Shown here piece by piece: positions 25,873 to 35,855 of a stretch of DNA of 54,979 bases (positions are counted from its first letter, which is position 1; the number at the start of each line of letters is the position of its first letter). This DNA comes from Microbacterium ginsengisoli (GTDB lineage: Bacteria > Actinomycetota > Actinomycetes > Actinomycetales > Microbacteriaceae): NCBI RefSeq assembly GCF_000956535.1, contig NZ_JYIY01000063.1, positions 1-54,979 on the forward strand, in the 5' to 3' direction. Position numbers and translations under genes: made by a program. The notes below the pieces were generated by a model. It saw nothing but the letters and a program-made list of their open reading frames with translations. It did no database searches and had not been told where the DNA came from.

Positions 25873-27843
25873 TCACGCGTGGTAGCCGAACCCGTCCGCC
25901 GGCACTGCGGGACCCGACGGGGTGGTGCCCGGCATGATCGGGAAGCCGGGAGCGAACTCGACGAGCGCTCCCCCCAGGGCGAGGAACGCGCTCGGGTCGC
26001 CCTCGAGCGTCGCCCGACCGGCGGCGAGCAGCTCGGGGGCGGTCGTGGCACCGACCATGAGGTCCTCGAGCGCGGCGCGCGTGACCGTGAGAGTCGCATC
26101 CGGCGACGCCGACTGGAATCCCTCGACGCTGGTGAGCGTGCCGTTGCTCACCTCGACGACGAACTCCTCGCCGATGTCGGTCACCCGCAGGTTCAGGATG
26201 CCGCGAGCCTCGCCCGCCGCGGTGCTGTCGAGTCGGATGGCGAGGTAGTCGAGGAACTGCTGCGTGCTGAGCGCCCGCACGAGGTCGGGGCTCGTCGCGT
26301 TCGCCGTCTGGCCCTCGGGGATGCCCGAGCGCAGCTCGAACGCCGCCGCCAGGAAGCTGTTGCGCACACTCGGGCTCTCCTGCTGGTAGCCGATCTGCTC
26401 GAACGCCTCGGCGAGGAGATCGCGCGCGGCCTCGTTCGCCGGCTCCGCGTAGACGAGCTTGTTCAGGATCTCGACGGCCAGGAGGTCGTCGCCCGCGGCG
26501 ATGAGCTCGTGGGCGCGCGCGAGGATGCGCTCCGCACCGCCCATGAGCTCCACGTACAGCGGCGCGGACTCGCGGGGCGCGAGCGGGATGAGGGTCGAGG
26601 GGTTGCCGTCCCAGTAGCCGAGGTAGCGGTTCACCACCGCGCGCGCGTTGTGCGCCACCGAGCCGTGGTAGCTGCGCGCCGCCCAACTGCGCTGCAGCGA
26701 GTCGGGCACCTGGTAGACCCGGTGGATCTCGTTGATCGTCACGCCCTGGTTGGCGAGGTGCATGACCCCGTTGTTGAGGTGCGCGTACGTGTCGCGCTGG
26801 GTGCGCATGACCTCCTGGATGCGCTCGTTGCCCCAGCGCGGCCAGCTGTGGGAAGCGAACATCACCTCCGCCTCCTGCCCGAACAGGTGCAGCGCCCGGT
26901 TGATCTGACGCGACCACTCCAGCGCATCGCGCACGAGGGCCCCGCGCAGCGTGTAGATGTTGTGGATCGTGGCGACGATGTTCTCCGCCGCCCAGAAGGC
27001 CTTGAGGTCGGGGAACCAGGTGTTCATCTCGGCGGGAGCCTCGGTGCCCGGCGTGTTCTGGAACACCATGCGCACGCCGTCGATCGTGAGCTCCTGGATG
27101 TCGTCGACGATGTCGACAGTGGGTGCGATGAGGCCGACGGTGCCCGCGGCGACGCCCTTCCCGATCGCCTGGTCGACGTGACCGAACGGTCCGCGCTCGA
27201 GGAGCGTGCCGTACTGGTAGAACATGCGCCGCACCATGGCGTTGCCCGCGTACACGTTCTCCGAGACCGCGTGCTCGAGGAAGCCGACGGGGGCGATGAC
27301 CGGAACCGCGCCGCTGTGCACGTCCGCGACATCCACCACGCCATGAGCGCCGCCGAAGTGGTCGCCGTGCGAGTGGGAGTAGACCACCGCGACGACCGGA
27401 CGCTCGCCCAGGTGCTCGTTGACGAGAGCGAGGGCGGCGGCGGCCGTCTCCTTCGCCGTCAGCGGGTCGAACACGATCCAGCCCGTGTCGGAGCGGATGA
27501 ACGAGATGTTCGCCAGGTCGAACCCGCGCACCTGGTAGATGTGGCCGGGCACCACCTCGAACAGGCCGTACTCCATGTTCAGCCGCGCCTGACGCTGCAG
27601 CGACGGGTGGATGGAGGCGAAGTCCTCATCGCCGAGCAGGAAGTCGTAGTCCCCGATGTTCCATGCCACGTGCCCCGCCTCGGCGAGGATCTGCCGATAC
27701 TCGGGAGCGGCGAGGAACCCGCGTCGAGCCTCCGCGAGATCGCGGTCGTCGTCGAACGGCAGCTGTGCCGCCACCTCTTGGCGTCGGCGCAGCGTCGCGT
27801 CGGTCGGCTGCTTTCCCCGCGGATGGGCGTGGTCGTGCGTCAT
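25873..27843 (-). CDS. Alkyl sulfatase (SdsA1/BDS1-like metallo-beta-lactamase fold)
   Basis: 656 residues. The N-terminal metallo-beta-lactamase domain carries the dinuclear zinc motif H157-S-H-G-D161-H162-F (YSHSHGDHFGGAHG), with later ligands in TPGTEAPAEMNTWFP. A helical dimerisation domain follows (WARSYHG-type segment AARSYHGSVAHNARAVVNRY), then a C-terminal SCP2-like domain (about 530-640). Such enzymes hydrolyse primary or secondary alkyl sulfates such as SDS. The start is the ATG at 27843 with GAGGGGA upstream; the frame runs on toward the tRNA but that text is not conserved. No signal peptide at this start, so it is probably cytosolic. Confidence 0.93.
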   Translation of the reverse strand: MTHDHAHPRGKQPTDATLRRRQEVAAQLPFDDDRDLAEARRGFLAAPEYRQILAEAGHVAWNIGDYDFLLGDEDFASIHPSLQRQARLNMEYGLFEVVPGHIYQVRGFDLANISFIRSDTGWIVFDPLTAKETAAAALALVNEHLGERPVVAVVYSHSHGDHFGGAHGVVDVADVHSGAVPVIAPVGFLEHAVSENVYAGNAMVRRMFYQYGTLLERGPFGHVDQAIGKGVAAGTVGLIAPTVDIVDDIQELTIDGVRMVFQNTPGTEAPAEMNTWFPDLKAFWAAENIVATIHNIYTLRGALVRDALEWSRQINRALHLFGQEAEVMFASHSWPRWGNERIQEVMRTQRDTYAHLNNGVMHLANQGVTINEIHRVYQVPDSLQRSWAARSYHGSVAHNARAVVNRYLGYWDGNPSTLIPLAPRESAPLYVELMGGAERILARAHELIAAGDDLLAVEILNKLVYAEPANEAARDLLAEAFEQIGYQQESPSVRNSFLAAAFELRSGIPEGQTANATSPDLVRALSTQQFLDYLAIRLDSTAAGEARGILNLRVTDIGEEFVVEVSNGTLTSVEGFQSASPDATLTVTRAALEDLMVGATTAPELLAAGRATLEGDPSAFLALGGALVEFAPGFPIMPGTTPSGPAVPADGFGYHA

Positions 27844-27960
27844 GTCGGGTTCCCCTCTCCCACAAAGCCCCTGCTGCGCAGGATAGCCCTCCGAATGATG
27901 GCGCACCCGCGCACGGACAGCCACCGCAGGAGCAGGGAAAAACAGTGCGGGAATCAGGAA

Positions 27961-28036
27961 TGGAGCCGACAGCGGGACTTGAACCCGCAACCGCCCGATT
28001 ACAAGTCGGGTGCGCTACCAATTGCGCCATGTCGGC
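27961..28036 (-). tRNA. tRNA-Thr (anticodon TGT)
   Basis: Acceptor GCCGACA/TGTCGGC, D-arm with TTGGTAG, anticodon stem CCCGA/TCGGG with loop CTTGTAA (anticodon TGT), and T-arm GCGGG TTCAAGT CCCGC. The 3' CCA is encoded (27963-27961). Confidence 0.97.
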
Positions 28037-28069
28037 AGAGCCCACAGTCTATCCGTGGGGCCGGCGAGC

Positions 28070-29014
28070 TCAGTCGAGCGGCGTGGAGCTCGGGCTGGGT
28101 GTCGGCGTGGGCGTGCTGTAGTACTTCTCGCTCGCGCTGGTCAGAACGAACTGCGCGAACTCCTTCGGGTCGTCGAGCGCCCCGGTGTACGGCTTGCCGT
28201 TGACCAGGATCGTCGGCGCGGCGGTGAGCTTGAGTCCATCGGTCGCCGGCAGCGACTTCAACGCGGCATCGGTCGCGTCCTTGACCCAGGCCATGTACTT
28301 CTCGTTCTCGATGCAGTCGCTGACGGTGTCGTCGGATCCGGCGCCGACGGCGACGCTCGCGAGCTGCTGATCGCTCAGGCCGTCGGAGTCGACGGACGGC
28401 TGCTGGCTCAGCAGGCTCTGGGTGAAGCTGAAGAGCGAATCCGGCTGCTGCGTCGCCACGCACACCGCGGCGCTGGCTGCGCGGAGGGAGTACTTGGTGC
28501 CGTTCGACTTCGCGGCGAGCATCGCGACCGGGTAGTAGGTGAGCGTGGCCGCCCCCTGCGAGACCCAGGTCGACAGCTGCTGCGCGTTGGCGAGCTGGAA
28601 CTCCTTCGACCCCGGCGCCAGGTAGTCGATGTAGATGCGGATGTCGACGTTCGACGCCGACGAGGAGCTCGGCGACGGGCTCGCCGCAGCGGCCGCTGCG
28701 TCCGTGGAGGGCGAGGGGCTGGCCGTCGAGGCGATCGCCGCCCGCGCGCTGACGTCGGACACCCGGAACCCGGAGTCCGTCGCATTCGGCGGAGTGAGCT
28801 GCGGCTTGCCCGACGGCGTCACCAGGGCGATCGCGATACCGGCGCCGATGGCGGCGACGACGACGACGGCGAGGGCGCTGAGCAGTGCGATGCGCCACCG
28901 GCGCGCACGGGATTGACGGGCGTGGACCAGCTGCGCCTTCTCACGGACTGCGCTGCGACGGTCCACCGACGAATCGGCGGGCACCGCGGCATCCGAAGAA
29001 TCGTTGCTGGACAT
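28070..29014 (-). CDS. DsbA-like thioredoxin-fold membrane protein lacking the CxxC
   Basis: 314 residues. A cytosolic basic N-terminus, one membrane helix (about 42-65), a Ser/Pro/Ala/Asp-rich linker (95-120) and an extracytoplasmic DsbA (thioredoxin_4) domain. The domain keeps family features (IYIDYLAPGSKEFQ, LTYYPVAML, the AAVCVA helix, PTILVNGKPYTG). The active-site C-P-x-C is replaced by A133-P-G-S136. Only two cysteines remain (AAVCVA and VSDCIE), so it should be redox-inactive or use another chemistry. Frame and codon use are normal. I start at the ATG at 29014. Pro/Thr-rich C-terminus. A binding or scaffold role is possible. Confidence 0.85.
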   Translation of the reverse strand: MSSNDSSDAAVPADSSVDRRSAVREKAQLVHARQSRARRWRIALLSALAVVVVAAIGAGIAIALVTPSGKPQLTPPNATDSGFRVSDVSARAAIASTASPSPSTDAAAAAASPSPSSSSASNVDIRIYIDYLAPGSKEFQLANAQQLSTWVSQGAATLTYYPVAMLAAKSNGTKYSLRAASAAVCVATQQPDSLFSFTQSLLSQQPSVDSDGLSDQQLASVAVGAGSDDTVSDCIENEKYMAWVKDATDAALKSLPATDGLKLTAAPTILVNGKPYTGALDDPKEFAQFVLTSASEKYYSTPTPTPSPSSTPLD

Positions 29015-29282
29015 CACACCTCTGCACACACGAAGAACCGGCGTCAACCGGGGGCAGTCACGCGGGATTCGCGACCTCGTCGATGCTAGTCAGGCACCCT
29101 GTGAAATGCCCAGACGGAACACCAACGAATGCTCATCCTGCACTATGTGCGCACCTCGCGGGGTTGAAGCGTCGCGTGCCATACTCGAATCACGCCCAAC
29201 GGTGGGCGTGCGGGACAAGCCCCCGCTCATTCCATCACTACGGATCGTCCGGCACGTGCCTGCCGGTGAAGGAGAAGAGAAC

Positions 29283-30386
<1,104 letters not shown>

Positions 30387-30406
30387 TCGCATCACACCGC
30401 AGTGCA

Positions 30407-30434
30407 GCGGCGCGGGGGCGTGCTCCCGCGCCGC
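30407..30434 (+). terminator. Hairpin after ugpC
   Basis: GCGGCGCGGG pairs with CCCGCGCCGC around an eight-base loop, followed within 4 bases by a short T-run (TTT), 20 bases after the ugpC stop. Confidence 0.6.
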
Positions 30435-30455
30435 CGCCGTTTCTGAGGGGCATCC

Positions 30456-31766
30456 GTGCCGGAGTACCTGAGCATCACCGCGAGCGACATCGACCCGGGG
30501 CTGCTGTCGCTGCCCTGGAGCCTGCCGCTGTCGGACTGGCCGTCGTCCTCGATCGTGTACCTCCCCAAGGGGCTCTCACGGCACCTGGTGAGGTTCGCGA
30601 ACCTGTCCGGTCGCGTCGTGGCCATCAAAGAGACCACCGAGGAGATGGCGCGCCGCGAGTACGACATGCTCGGCAACCTCGCGCGGCTCGACGTGCCCTG
30701 TGTCGAGCGCGTCGCAGTGATCGGCGGGCGACGGGATGCCGCGGGCGCACCGCTTCCCGCCGCCCTCGTGACCGCGCATCTGAAGTTCTCGCTCCCCTAC
30801 CGGGCGCTGTTCACGCAGGTGCTGCGCCCGCACACCGCCACACGACTCGTCGACGCTCTCGCCGTGCTGCTCGTGCGCCTGCACAACGTCGGCTTCTTCT
30901 GGGGCGACGTGTCGCTCTCGAACACCCTGTTCCGGCGCGACGCGGGCGCGTTCGCGGCCTATCTCGTCGACGCCGAGACCGGCGAGCTGCACGAGAGTGG
31001 CCTCACCCCCGGACAGCGCGAGCACGACCTCGACGTCGCTCGCACCAACATCGCCGGCGAGATCATGGATCTCGCCGCCGGCGGGCGGCTCGAGGGCGGC
31101 ATCGACGCGGTCGCGGTGGCCGATGGCATCCTCTCGTCGTACCGGTCGCTGTGGGCCGCCCTCACCGATCAGGAGAGCTTCAGCGCGAGCGAGTCCTGGC
31201 GCATCACCGAGCGGGTGCACAAGCTCAACGCGCTCGGCTTCGACATCGGAGAGATGTCGATCTCGACCACCGGCGACGGCACTCGCGTGGCGATCCGTCC
31301 GAAGGTCGTGGACGCGGGACACCATCAGCGGCGTCTGCTGCGCCTGACGGGCCTCGACGTCGAGGAGAACCAGGCACGGCGACTCCTGAACGACCTCGAC
31401 GAGTTCCGCGCGCGGGCCGCCCGCCCCGGGCAGGACGAAGACATGGTCGCCCACGAATGGCTGACCCGCATCTTCGAGCCGGTCGTGACCTCGATCCCGT
31501 TCGATCTGCGCGCGAAGCTCGAGCCCGCCGAGGTGTTCCACCAGGTGCTCGAGCATCGCTGGTACATGTCGCAGGCACGGGGGGTGTCGGTCCCCCTCGC
31601 GGAGGTCGTGTCGTCGTACATCGACGACGTGCTGCGTCATCGCCGCGACGAGGCCACCGTGATGGGTCCGCCGACCGAGACGATGTCGCTTCCCGTCATC
31701 CGTCTCAACGACGACGATGAGGATGACGACGGGTCAGACGAGATCGACTGGCGCGACCTCGTCTGA
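30456..31766 (+). CDS. DUF4032 kinase-like protein
   Basis: 436 residues from a GTG. The N-terminal part resembles a small-molecule/lipopolysaccharide kinase fold: VVAIKETTEEMARREYDML holds the candidate ATP lysine and helix-C glutamate, and LHNVGFFWGDVSLSNTLF matches the catalytic-loop pattern (G-D-x-x-x-x-N), followed by AYLVDAETGE as the DFG-like metal site. A DUF4032 C-terminal domain follows and the protein ends in an acidic tail (NDDDEDDDGSDEIDW). The substrate is unknown. It lies 70 bases after ugpC on the same strand, behind a hairpin. Confidence 0.85.
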   Translation: MPEYLSITASDIDPGLLSLPWSLPLSDWPSSSIVYLPKGLSRHLVRFANLSGRVVAIKETTEEMARREYDMLGNLARLDVPCVERVAVIGGRRDAAGAPLPAALVTAHLKFSLPYRALFTQVLRPHTATRLVDALAVLLVRLHNVGFFWGDVSLSNTLFRRDAGAFAAYLVDAETGELHESGLTPGQREHDLDVARTNIAGEIMDLAAGGRLEGGIDAVAVADGILSSYRSLWAALTDQESFSASESWRITERVHKLNALGFDIGEMSISTTGDGTRVAIRPKVVDAGHHQRRLLRLTGLDVEENQARRLLNDLDEFRARAARPGQDEDMVAHEWLTRIFEPVVTSIPFDLRAKLEPAEVFHQVLEHRWYMSQARGVSVPLAEVVSSYIDDVLRHRRDEATVMGPPTETMSLPVIRLNDDDEDDDGSDEIDWRDLV

Positions 31767-31780
31767 CCCGGAGGCGTCGG

Positions 31781-32419
31781 TCAGTACCCGATCGTGAAGC
31801 GCCCGCGGTGGTGCGCCGGGGTCTCGATCTCATCGACCACCGCGACACCCAGGTCGGCGCCGGAGATGTACGACTTGCCGTTCTCGTCCGAGACGAGCAC
31901 GTCGTCGCCGTCGCGGTAGGCCCCCGTGCGCTCGCCCGGCGCCCACGCGCCGAACTCTGCAGCCGGGTGCACGAAGAACCAGTCCTTCGCGGCATCCGTC
32001 GCCTGGAGGTCCTCGAGGATGCCGATCGCCTCGAACGCCTCCGCCTTGTACTCCTCGGGGAACCCGCTGTCGATCAGGCGCGGGCCACCCGGGGCGACGA
32101 GGCTGCCGCCCGCGCCGCCGATGACGCCCAGCCGCACGGAGTCCGGCAGCGCCGCGAGCAGCTCGGCCGTCGCGGGCCGGAGCTTGCCCGCCATGTCGCC
32201 GCGCGGCGCCGCGGCCGACACGACCACGTCGACGCCCTGCAGCTCGGCGACGAGCGACGGCACGTCGAGCAGCGTCCCTTCGACGTAGGTCGCGCCCTCG
32301 ACTCGCTCGGCCGGCACGGAGCGAGCCACGGAGATGACGGTGTGTCCACGGCTCACCGCCTCGCGCACGATGTGACTTCCGGCGTAGCCGGTTCCTCCGA
32401 TGACGGCGATGCGGGCCAT
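31781..32419 (-). CDS. NAD(P)-binding (NmrA/YwnB-like) oxidoreductase
   Basis: 212 residues with an N-terminal Rossmann motif G-G-T-G-Y-A-G (IAVIGGTGYAGSHIVREAVS) and NAD(P)H-binding-domain text (GVDVVVSAAAPRGD, VRLGVIGGAGGSLV, WFFVHPAAEFG). It is an atypical short-chain-dehydrogenase-like protein of the YwnB group, which usually lacks the Tyr-x3-Lys catalytic pair; none is seen here. Substrate unknown. The ATG at 32419 has a GAAAGGAAC site upstream. Convergent with the DUF4032 gene. Confidence 0.87.
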   Translation of the reverse strand: MARIAVIGGTGYAGSHIVREAVSRGHTVISVARSVPAERVEGATYVEGTLLDVPSLVAELQGVDVVVSAAAPRGDMAGKLRPATAELLAALPDSVRLGVIGGAGGSLVAPGGPRLIDSGFPEEYKAEAFEAIGILEDLQATDAAKDWFFVHPAAEFGAWAPGERTGAYRDGDDVLVSDENGKSYISGADLGVAVVDEIETPAHHRGRFTIGY

Positions 32420-32489
32420 GACGTTCCTTTCGGTGTGGTGCGCGATGTCGCTCAGTGAAAGCGGATGCGGACCTCAGGAATTCCCCGCG

Positions 32490-33494
32490 TCAGGCCGCCC
32501 CGCCTCGCATCGTCGCGATCTGGTAGAGGGCGACGGATGCCGCGATGCCGGCGTTCAGCGACTCGGTCGCCGCCGAGATCGGGATCGACACGATCTGGTC
32601 GCAGGTCTCGGTGACGAGCCGGGACAGCCCCTCCCCCTCGGAGCCGATGACGATCACGACGGGACGGTCGGCGAGCTCGAGCGCGGGAAGCGCCACATCG
32701 CCGCCCCCGTCGAGACCGAGCACGAACACGCCCTGCTTCTTGAGCTCCTTGAGCGTGGCGGTCAGGTTGCCGGCGAGCGCCACCGGCACCCGGGCCGCGG
32801 CGCCGGCGCTCGTCTTCCATGCGGCCGAGTTGACGCCCGCGCTGCGGCGCTGCGGGATGATGACGCCGTGCCCGCCGAAGGCGGCCGTCGAGCGGATGAT
32901 GGCACCCAGATTGCGCGGGTCGGTCACGCCGTCGAGCGCGACGAACAGCGGCGTCTGGCCGCGGCCGACGACCTGCTCAAGGAGGTCCTGCGGGTGCGCG
33001 TACTCGTACGGCGGAACCTTGAGCGCGACGCCCTGGTGCACGCCGTCGAAGCCCGCCATGCGGTCGAGCTCGGGCCGGGTGACCTCGAGCACGGGGATAC
33101 CGCGGTGCGACACGATCGACAGCATCTCCTTGACGCGGTCGTCCATCTCGACGCGCTGCGCGATGTAGAACGCGGTCGCCGGGATGCGCGCGCGCAGCGC
33201 CTCGAGCACCGAATTGCGGCCGGTGACGGTCTCGGTGTCGTCGCTCTGCTTCGGGCGCCCGCCGCGGTTGGGGTTCGAGCCGGCGATCCGCTGGCCGGGC
33301 TTGCCCTTGCCGCCCGCGGCGGCGTAGCGCTCCTGCGCCGCCTTGCGCTTGCCGGCGACGTGCCAGGCGCGGTCCTCGGCCTTGGGGGTGGGGCCCTTAC
33401 CCTCGAGAGCCTTGCGGCCCTGGCCGCCCGATCCCTTGACGGCGCCCTTCTTCAGCGACTTGCGTGCGCCGGGTCGTCCTGCTGGCTTGGTCAT
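32490..33494 (-). CDS. rlmB: 23S rRNA 2'-O-methyltransferase RlmB (SpoU family)
   Basis: 334 residues: a long basic Lys/Gly-rich N-terminus (1-85), an L30e-like substrate-binding domain (TGRNSVLEALRARIPATAFY) and the SPOUT knot. SPOUT motifs are LDGVTDPRNLGAIIRSTAAF, VVIVIGSEGEGLSRL and IPISAATESLNAGIAASVAL. It methylates the ribose of the 23S rRNA guanosine near the peptidyl transferase centre (G2251 in E. coli). The start ATG overlaps the cysS stop (ATGA); order cysS-rlmB is conserved in actinobacteria. The basic tail is longer than in E. coli. Confidence 0.95.
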   Translation of the reverse strand: MTKPAGRPGARKSLKKGAVKGSGGQGRKALEGKGPTPKAEDRAWHVAGKRKAAQERYAAAGGKGKPGQRIAGSNPNRGGRPKQSDDTETVTGRNSVLEALRARIPATAFYIAQRVEMDDRVKEMLSIVSHRGIPVLEVTRPELDRMAGFDGVHQGVALKVPPYEYAHPQDLLEQVVGRGQTPLFVALDGVTDPRNLGAIIRSTAAFGGHGVIIPQRRSAGVNSAAWKTSAGAAARVPVALAGNLTATLKELKKQGVFVLGLDGGGDVALPALELADRPVVIVIGSEGEGLSRLVTETCDQIVSIPISAATESLNAGIAASVALYQIATMRGGAA

Positions 33495-34879
33495 TCGATG
33501 CTCCAGTGGGTTCCGTCGGGAGTGTCTTCGAGGGCGATGCCGGCTCCCGCGATCGCGTCGCGGATGCGATCGGCGGCCGCCCAGTCCTTGTCGGTGCGCG
33601 CCTGGGCGCGCTGGTCGATGAGCTGACGCACGAGCACGTCGAGAGCGGATGCCGCGGCCCCCTGACCGGCGCCGTCGGCGGGCGCGTCGAGGCCGAGCAC
33701 CGCGGTCATCGCGAGCACGGCGCCGGCCGCGGTGGCCGCGGCGTCCCGATCGCCCTCGTCGAGTGCGGCGTTGCCGGTGCGGACGGTCTCGTGCAGCACG
33801 GCGAGCGCCTGCGGCACGCCGAGGTCGTCGTCGAGGGCCGCGCCGAAAGCGGCGGGCAGCACGGCGTCGGGCACCTCGCCGAGGGTGCGCAGCACCCGCG
33901 TGCGGAAGGCGCCGATGCGGTCGAGCGCGGCGGCGGCCTCGTCGAACGCACGGTCGGAGATGTCGAGGCTTGAGCGGTAGTGCGCGGCGGCGAGCGCGTA
34001 GCGCACGACGAGCGAGGGCCGCTCGGCGAGCACGTCGGCGGCGAGCACGAAGTTGCCGAGCGACTTCGACATCTTCTGGCCCTCGACAGTCACCAGGCCG
34101 TTGTGCACCCAGTAGGTCGCGAACGCGTCGCCTGCGGCCGTCGACTGGGCGAGTTCGTTCTCGTGATGGGGGAAGCGCAGGTCGAGTCCGCCGCCGTGGA
34201 TGTCGAAGGCGCCGCCCAGGTAGCGGCGCGACATGGCCGAGCACTCGATGTGCCACCCGGGGCGACCCGCGCCCCAAGGCGCACCCCAGGTGGCGTCGGC
34301 GGGCTCGTCGGGCTTCGCGCCCTTCCACAGAGCGAAGTCGTGCGGATCGCGCTTGCCGCGCGGGTCGGCGTCGGCGGCCGCCTCCATCGCGTCGAGGCCC
34401 TGCCGGGTGAGGCTGCCGTACGACGGCCACGAGCGCACGTCGAAGTAGACGTCGCCCGAGCCGTCGGGGGCCACATAGGCGTGCCCCCGCGCGATCAGCG
34501 TCTCGATGAGCTCGATCATCTGCGGAATCGAGCCGGTCGCACGCGGCTCGTACGTCGGCGCGAGGATGCCGACCGCGGCATACGCGGCCGCGAACTCCTG
34601 CTCCATGCGGTACGCCAGCGCCCACCAGGGTTCGGCAGCCGACGCGTTGGCGATCACCTTGTCGTCGATGTCGGTGACGTTGCGCACGAAGGTGACGCGG
34701 CCGTGGCGGTGCGCGAGCCAGCGACGGAGGATGTCGAAGCTCAGCGCCGCGCGCACGTGACCGATGTGGGGGCCGGACTGCACGGTCGGGCCGCAGACGT
34801 ACATCGTGACGTGGGAGGGGTCGATCGGCACGAAGTCGCGCAACGCCTGCGCCTTTGTGTCGTAGAGCCTCACAGTCAC
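33491..34879 (-). CDS. cysS: Cysteinyl-tRNA synthetase
   Basis: 462 residues. Zinc Cys29 (MYVCGPTV), HIGH at 38-41 (GPHIGHVRAA), the WHIECSAMS zinc-binding segment, FPHHENELAQS, and KMSKS at 269-273. Class I synthetase that charges tRNA-Cys. Starts GTG at 34879 (a second in-frame GTG lies two codons on). Coupled to rlmB by an ATGA overlap; ispDF and carD lie further upstream in chromosome order but are separated by two plus-strand genes, an interruption of the usual carD-ispD-ispF-cysS run. Confidence 0.97.
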   Translation of the reverse strand: MTVRLYDTKAQALRDFVPIDPSHVTMYVCGPTVQSGPHIGHVRAALSFDILRRWLAHRHGRVTFVRNVTDIDDKVIANASAAEPWWALAYRMEQEFAAAYAAVGILAPTYEPRATGSIPQMIELIETLIARGHAYVAPDGSGDVYFDVRSWPSYGSLTRQGLDAMEAAADADPRGKRDPHDFALWKGAKPDEPADATWGAPWGAGRPGWHIECSAMSRRYLGGAFDIHGGGLDLRFPHHENELAQSTAAGDAFATYWVHNGLVTVEGQKMSKSLGNFVLAADVLAERPSLVVRYALAAAHYRSSLDISDRAFDEAAAALDRIGAFRTRVLRTLGEVPDAVLPAAFGAALDDDLGVPQALAVLHETVRTGNAALDEGDRDAAATAAGAVLAMTAVLGLDAPADGAGQGAAASALDVLVRQLIDQRAQARTDKDWAAADRIRDAIAGAGIALEDTPDGTHWSIE

Positions 34880-34934
34880 CGTCCCAGCCTACCGGCGCAC
34901 GGGCGCGCGCCCCGGAGCCGGTAGAACTGATGAC

Positions 34935-35855
34935 GTGCCCGCCATTCTCGCCGTCCTCGCCGCCGCCGTGCTGTTCGGCACGACCGGCACATCGCAGGCG
35001 CTCGGCCCGGCGGGGACCACCCCGCTCGGCGTCGGCGCGATGCGCCTGCTCGTCGGCGGCACCGTGCTGGCGGTGGCCGGCTTCGCGCTGGCGGCGCGGG
35101 CGCGGGCGCGCCGCGGCATCCGCAATCCCCCGCTCTCGCGGCGCGCGGTCCTGCTCATGGTGGTCACGGGCGTCTGCCTCGCCGGCTATCAGCCGCTGTT
35201 CTTCCTCGGCACCTCGCGCAACGGCGTCGCGATCGGCACGGTCGTCGCCCTCGGGTCGGCCCCCGTCCTCGCGGGCCTGCTCGAATGGATGCTGCGCCGA
35301 CGCGCCCCGCGACCGGTGTGGCTGGTGGCGACGGTGCTCGCGCTCGCGGGGGTCGCGATCATCACGCTCGGCGGCGAGGGCACCGGGGCCGTCGACCCGC
35401 TCGGCGTCGTGGGATCCGTCGGCGCCGGGGCCGCGTTCGCGATGTACGCGAACGCGCAGCGGCGGCTCATGGACGACGGCTGGGATCCGTTCACCGTCGC
35501 GGGCGCCATGGGACTCACCTCGGCGCTCGCGGCTCTCGCGATGGTGCCGTTCGCCTCGTTCGCGTGGCTCGCCGATCCCCGGGGCGCCGCGATGGCCCTC
35601 TGGCTCGGGGTGGCGACGATCGCGGTGGCATACGTGCTGTTCACCTGGGGTCTCGAGCGGATGTCGGCGGCCACCGCCGCGACCCTGACACTCGCCGAGC
35701 CCCTCACGGCGACGCTTCTCGGCATCCTCGTACTCGGCGAGCACCTCACGCTCGGCGGCGTGATCGGGCTGTGCGTGCTGGCGGCGGGACTCGTGCTGCT
35801 CAGCGCCGGATCGCGCGCCCGTCGCGAACCGCGTCCTTTCGCAGCGGAGGCGTGA
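34935..35855 (+). CDS. EamA/DMT-family membrane exporter
   Basis: 306 residues, about ten transmembrane helices in two EamA repeats (ILAVLAAAVLFGTTGTSQAL; then AFAMYANAQRRLMDDGWDPF opening the second). The second repeat ends AATLTLAEPLTATLLGILVL and GEHLT, a well-conserved EamA signature. Substrate unknown. GTG start with TAGAAC (34922-34927) ending 7 bases before it (leaderless). The stop overlaps the acetyltransferase start. Together they interrupt the otherwise syntenic cysS-ispDF block. Confidence 0.88.
   Translation: MPAILAVLAAAVLFGTTGTSQALGPAGTTPLGVGAMRLLVGGTVLAVAGFALAARARARRGIRNPPLSRRAVLLMVVTGVCLAGYQPLFFLGTSRNGVAIGTVVALGSAPVLAGLLEWMLRRRAPRPVWLVATVLALAGVAIITLGGEGTGAVDPLGVVGSVGAGAAFAMYANAQRRLMDDGWDPFTVAGAMGLTSALAALAMVPFASFAWLADPRGAAMALWLGVATIAVAYVLFTWGLERMSAATAATLTLAEPLTATLLGILVLGEHLTLGGVIGLCVLAAGLVLLSAGSRARREPRPFAAEA

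Noticed and set aside
29015..29282. Possible gene or riboswitch between the DsbA-like gene and ugpC
   Set aside because: Only a short hairpin (about 29191-29206) and -10-like boxes are visible; no conserved riboswitch core or coding signal.
33495..35744. N-terminal extension of the rlmB frame to 35744
   Set aside because: The extension overlaps cysS and the exporter; RlmB starts with its basic tail at 33494, which overlaps the cysS stop.
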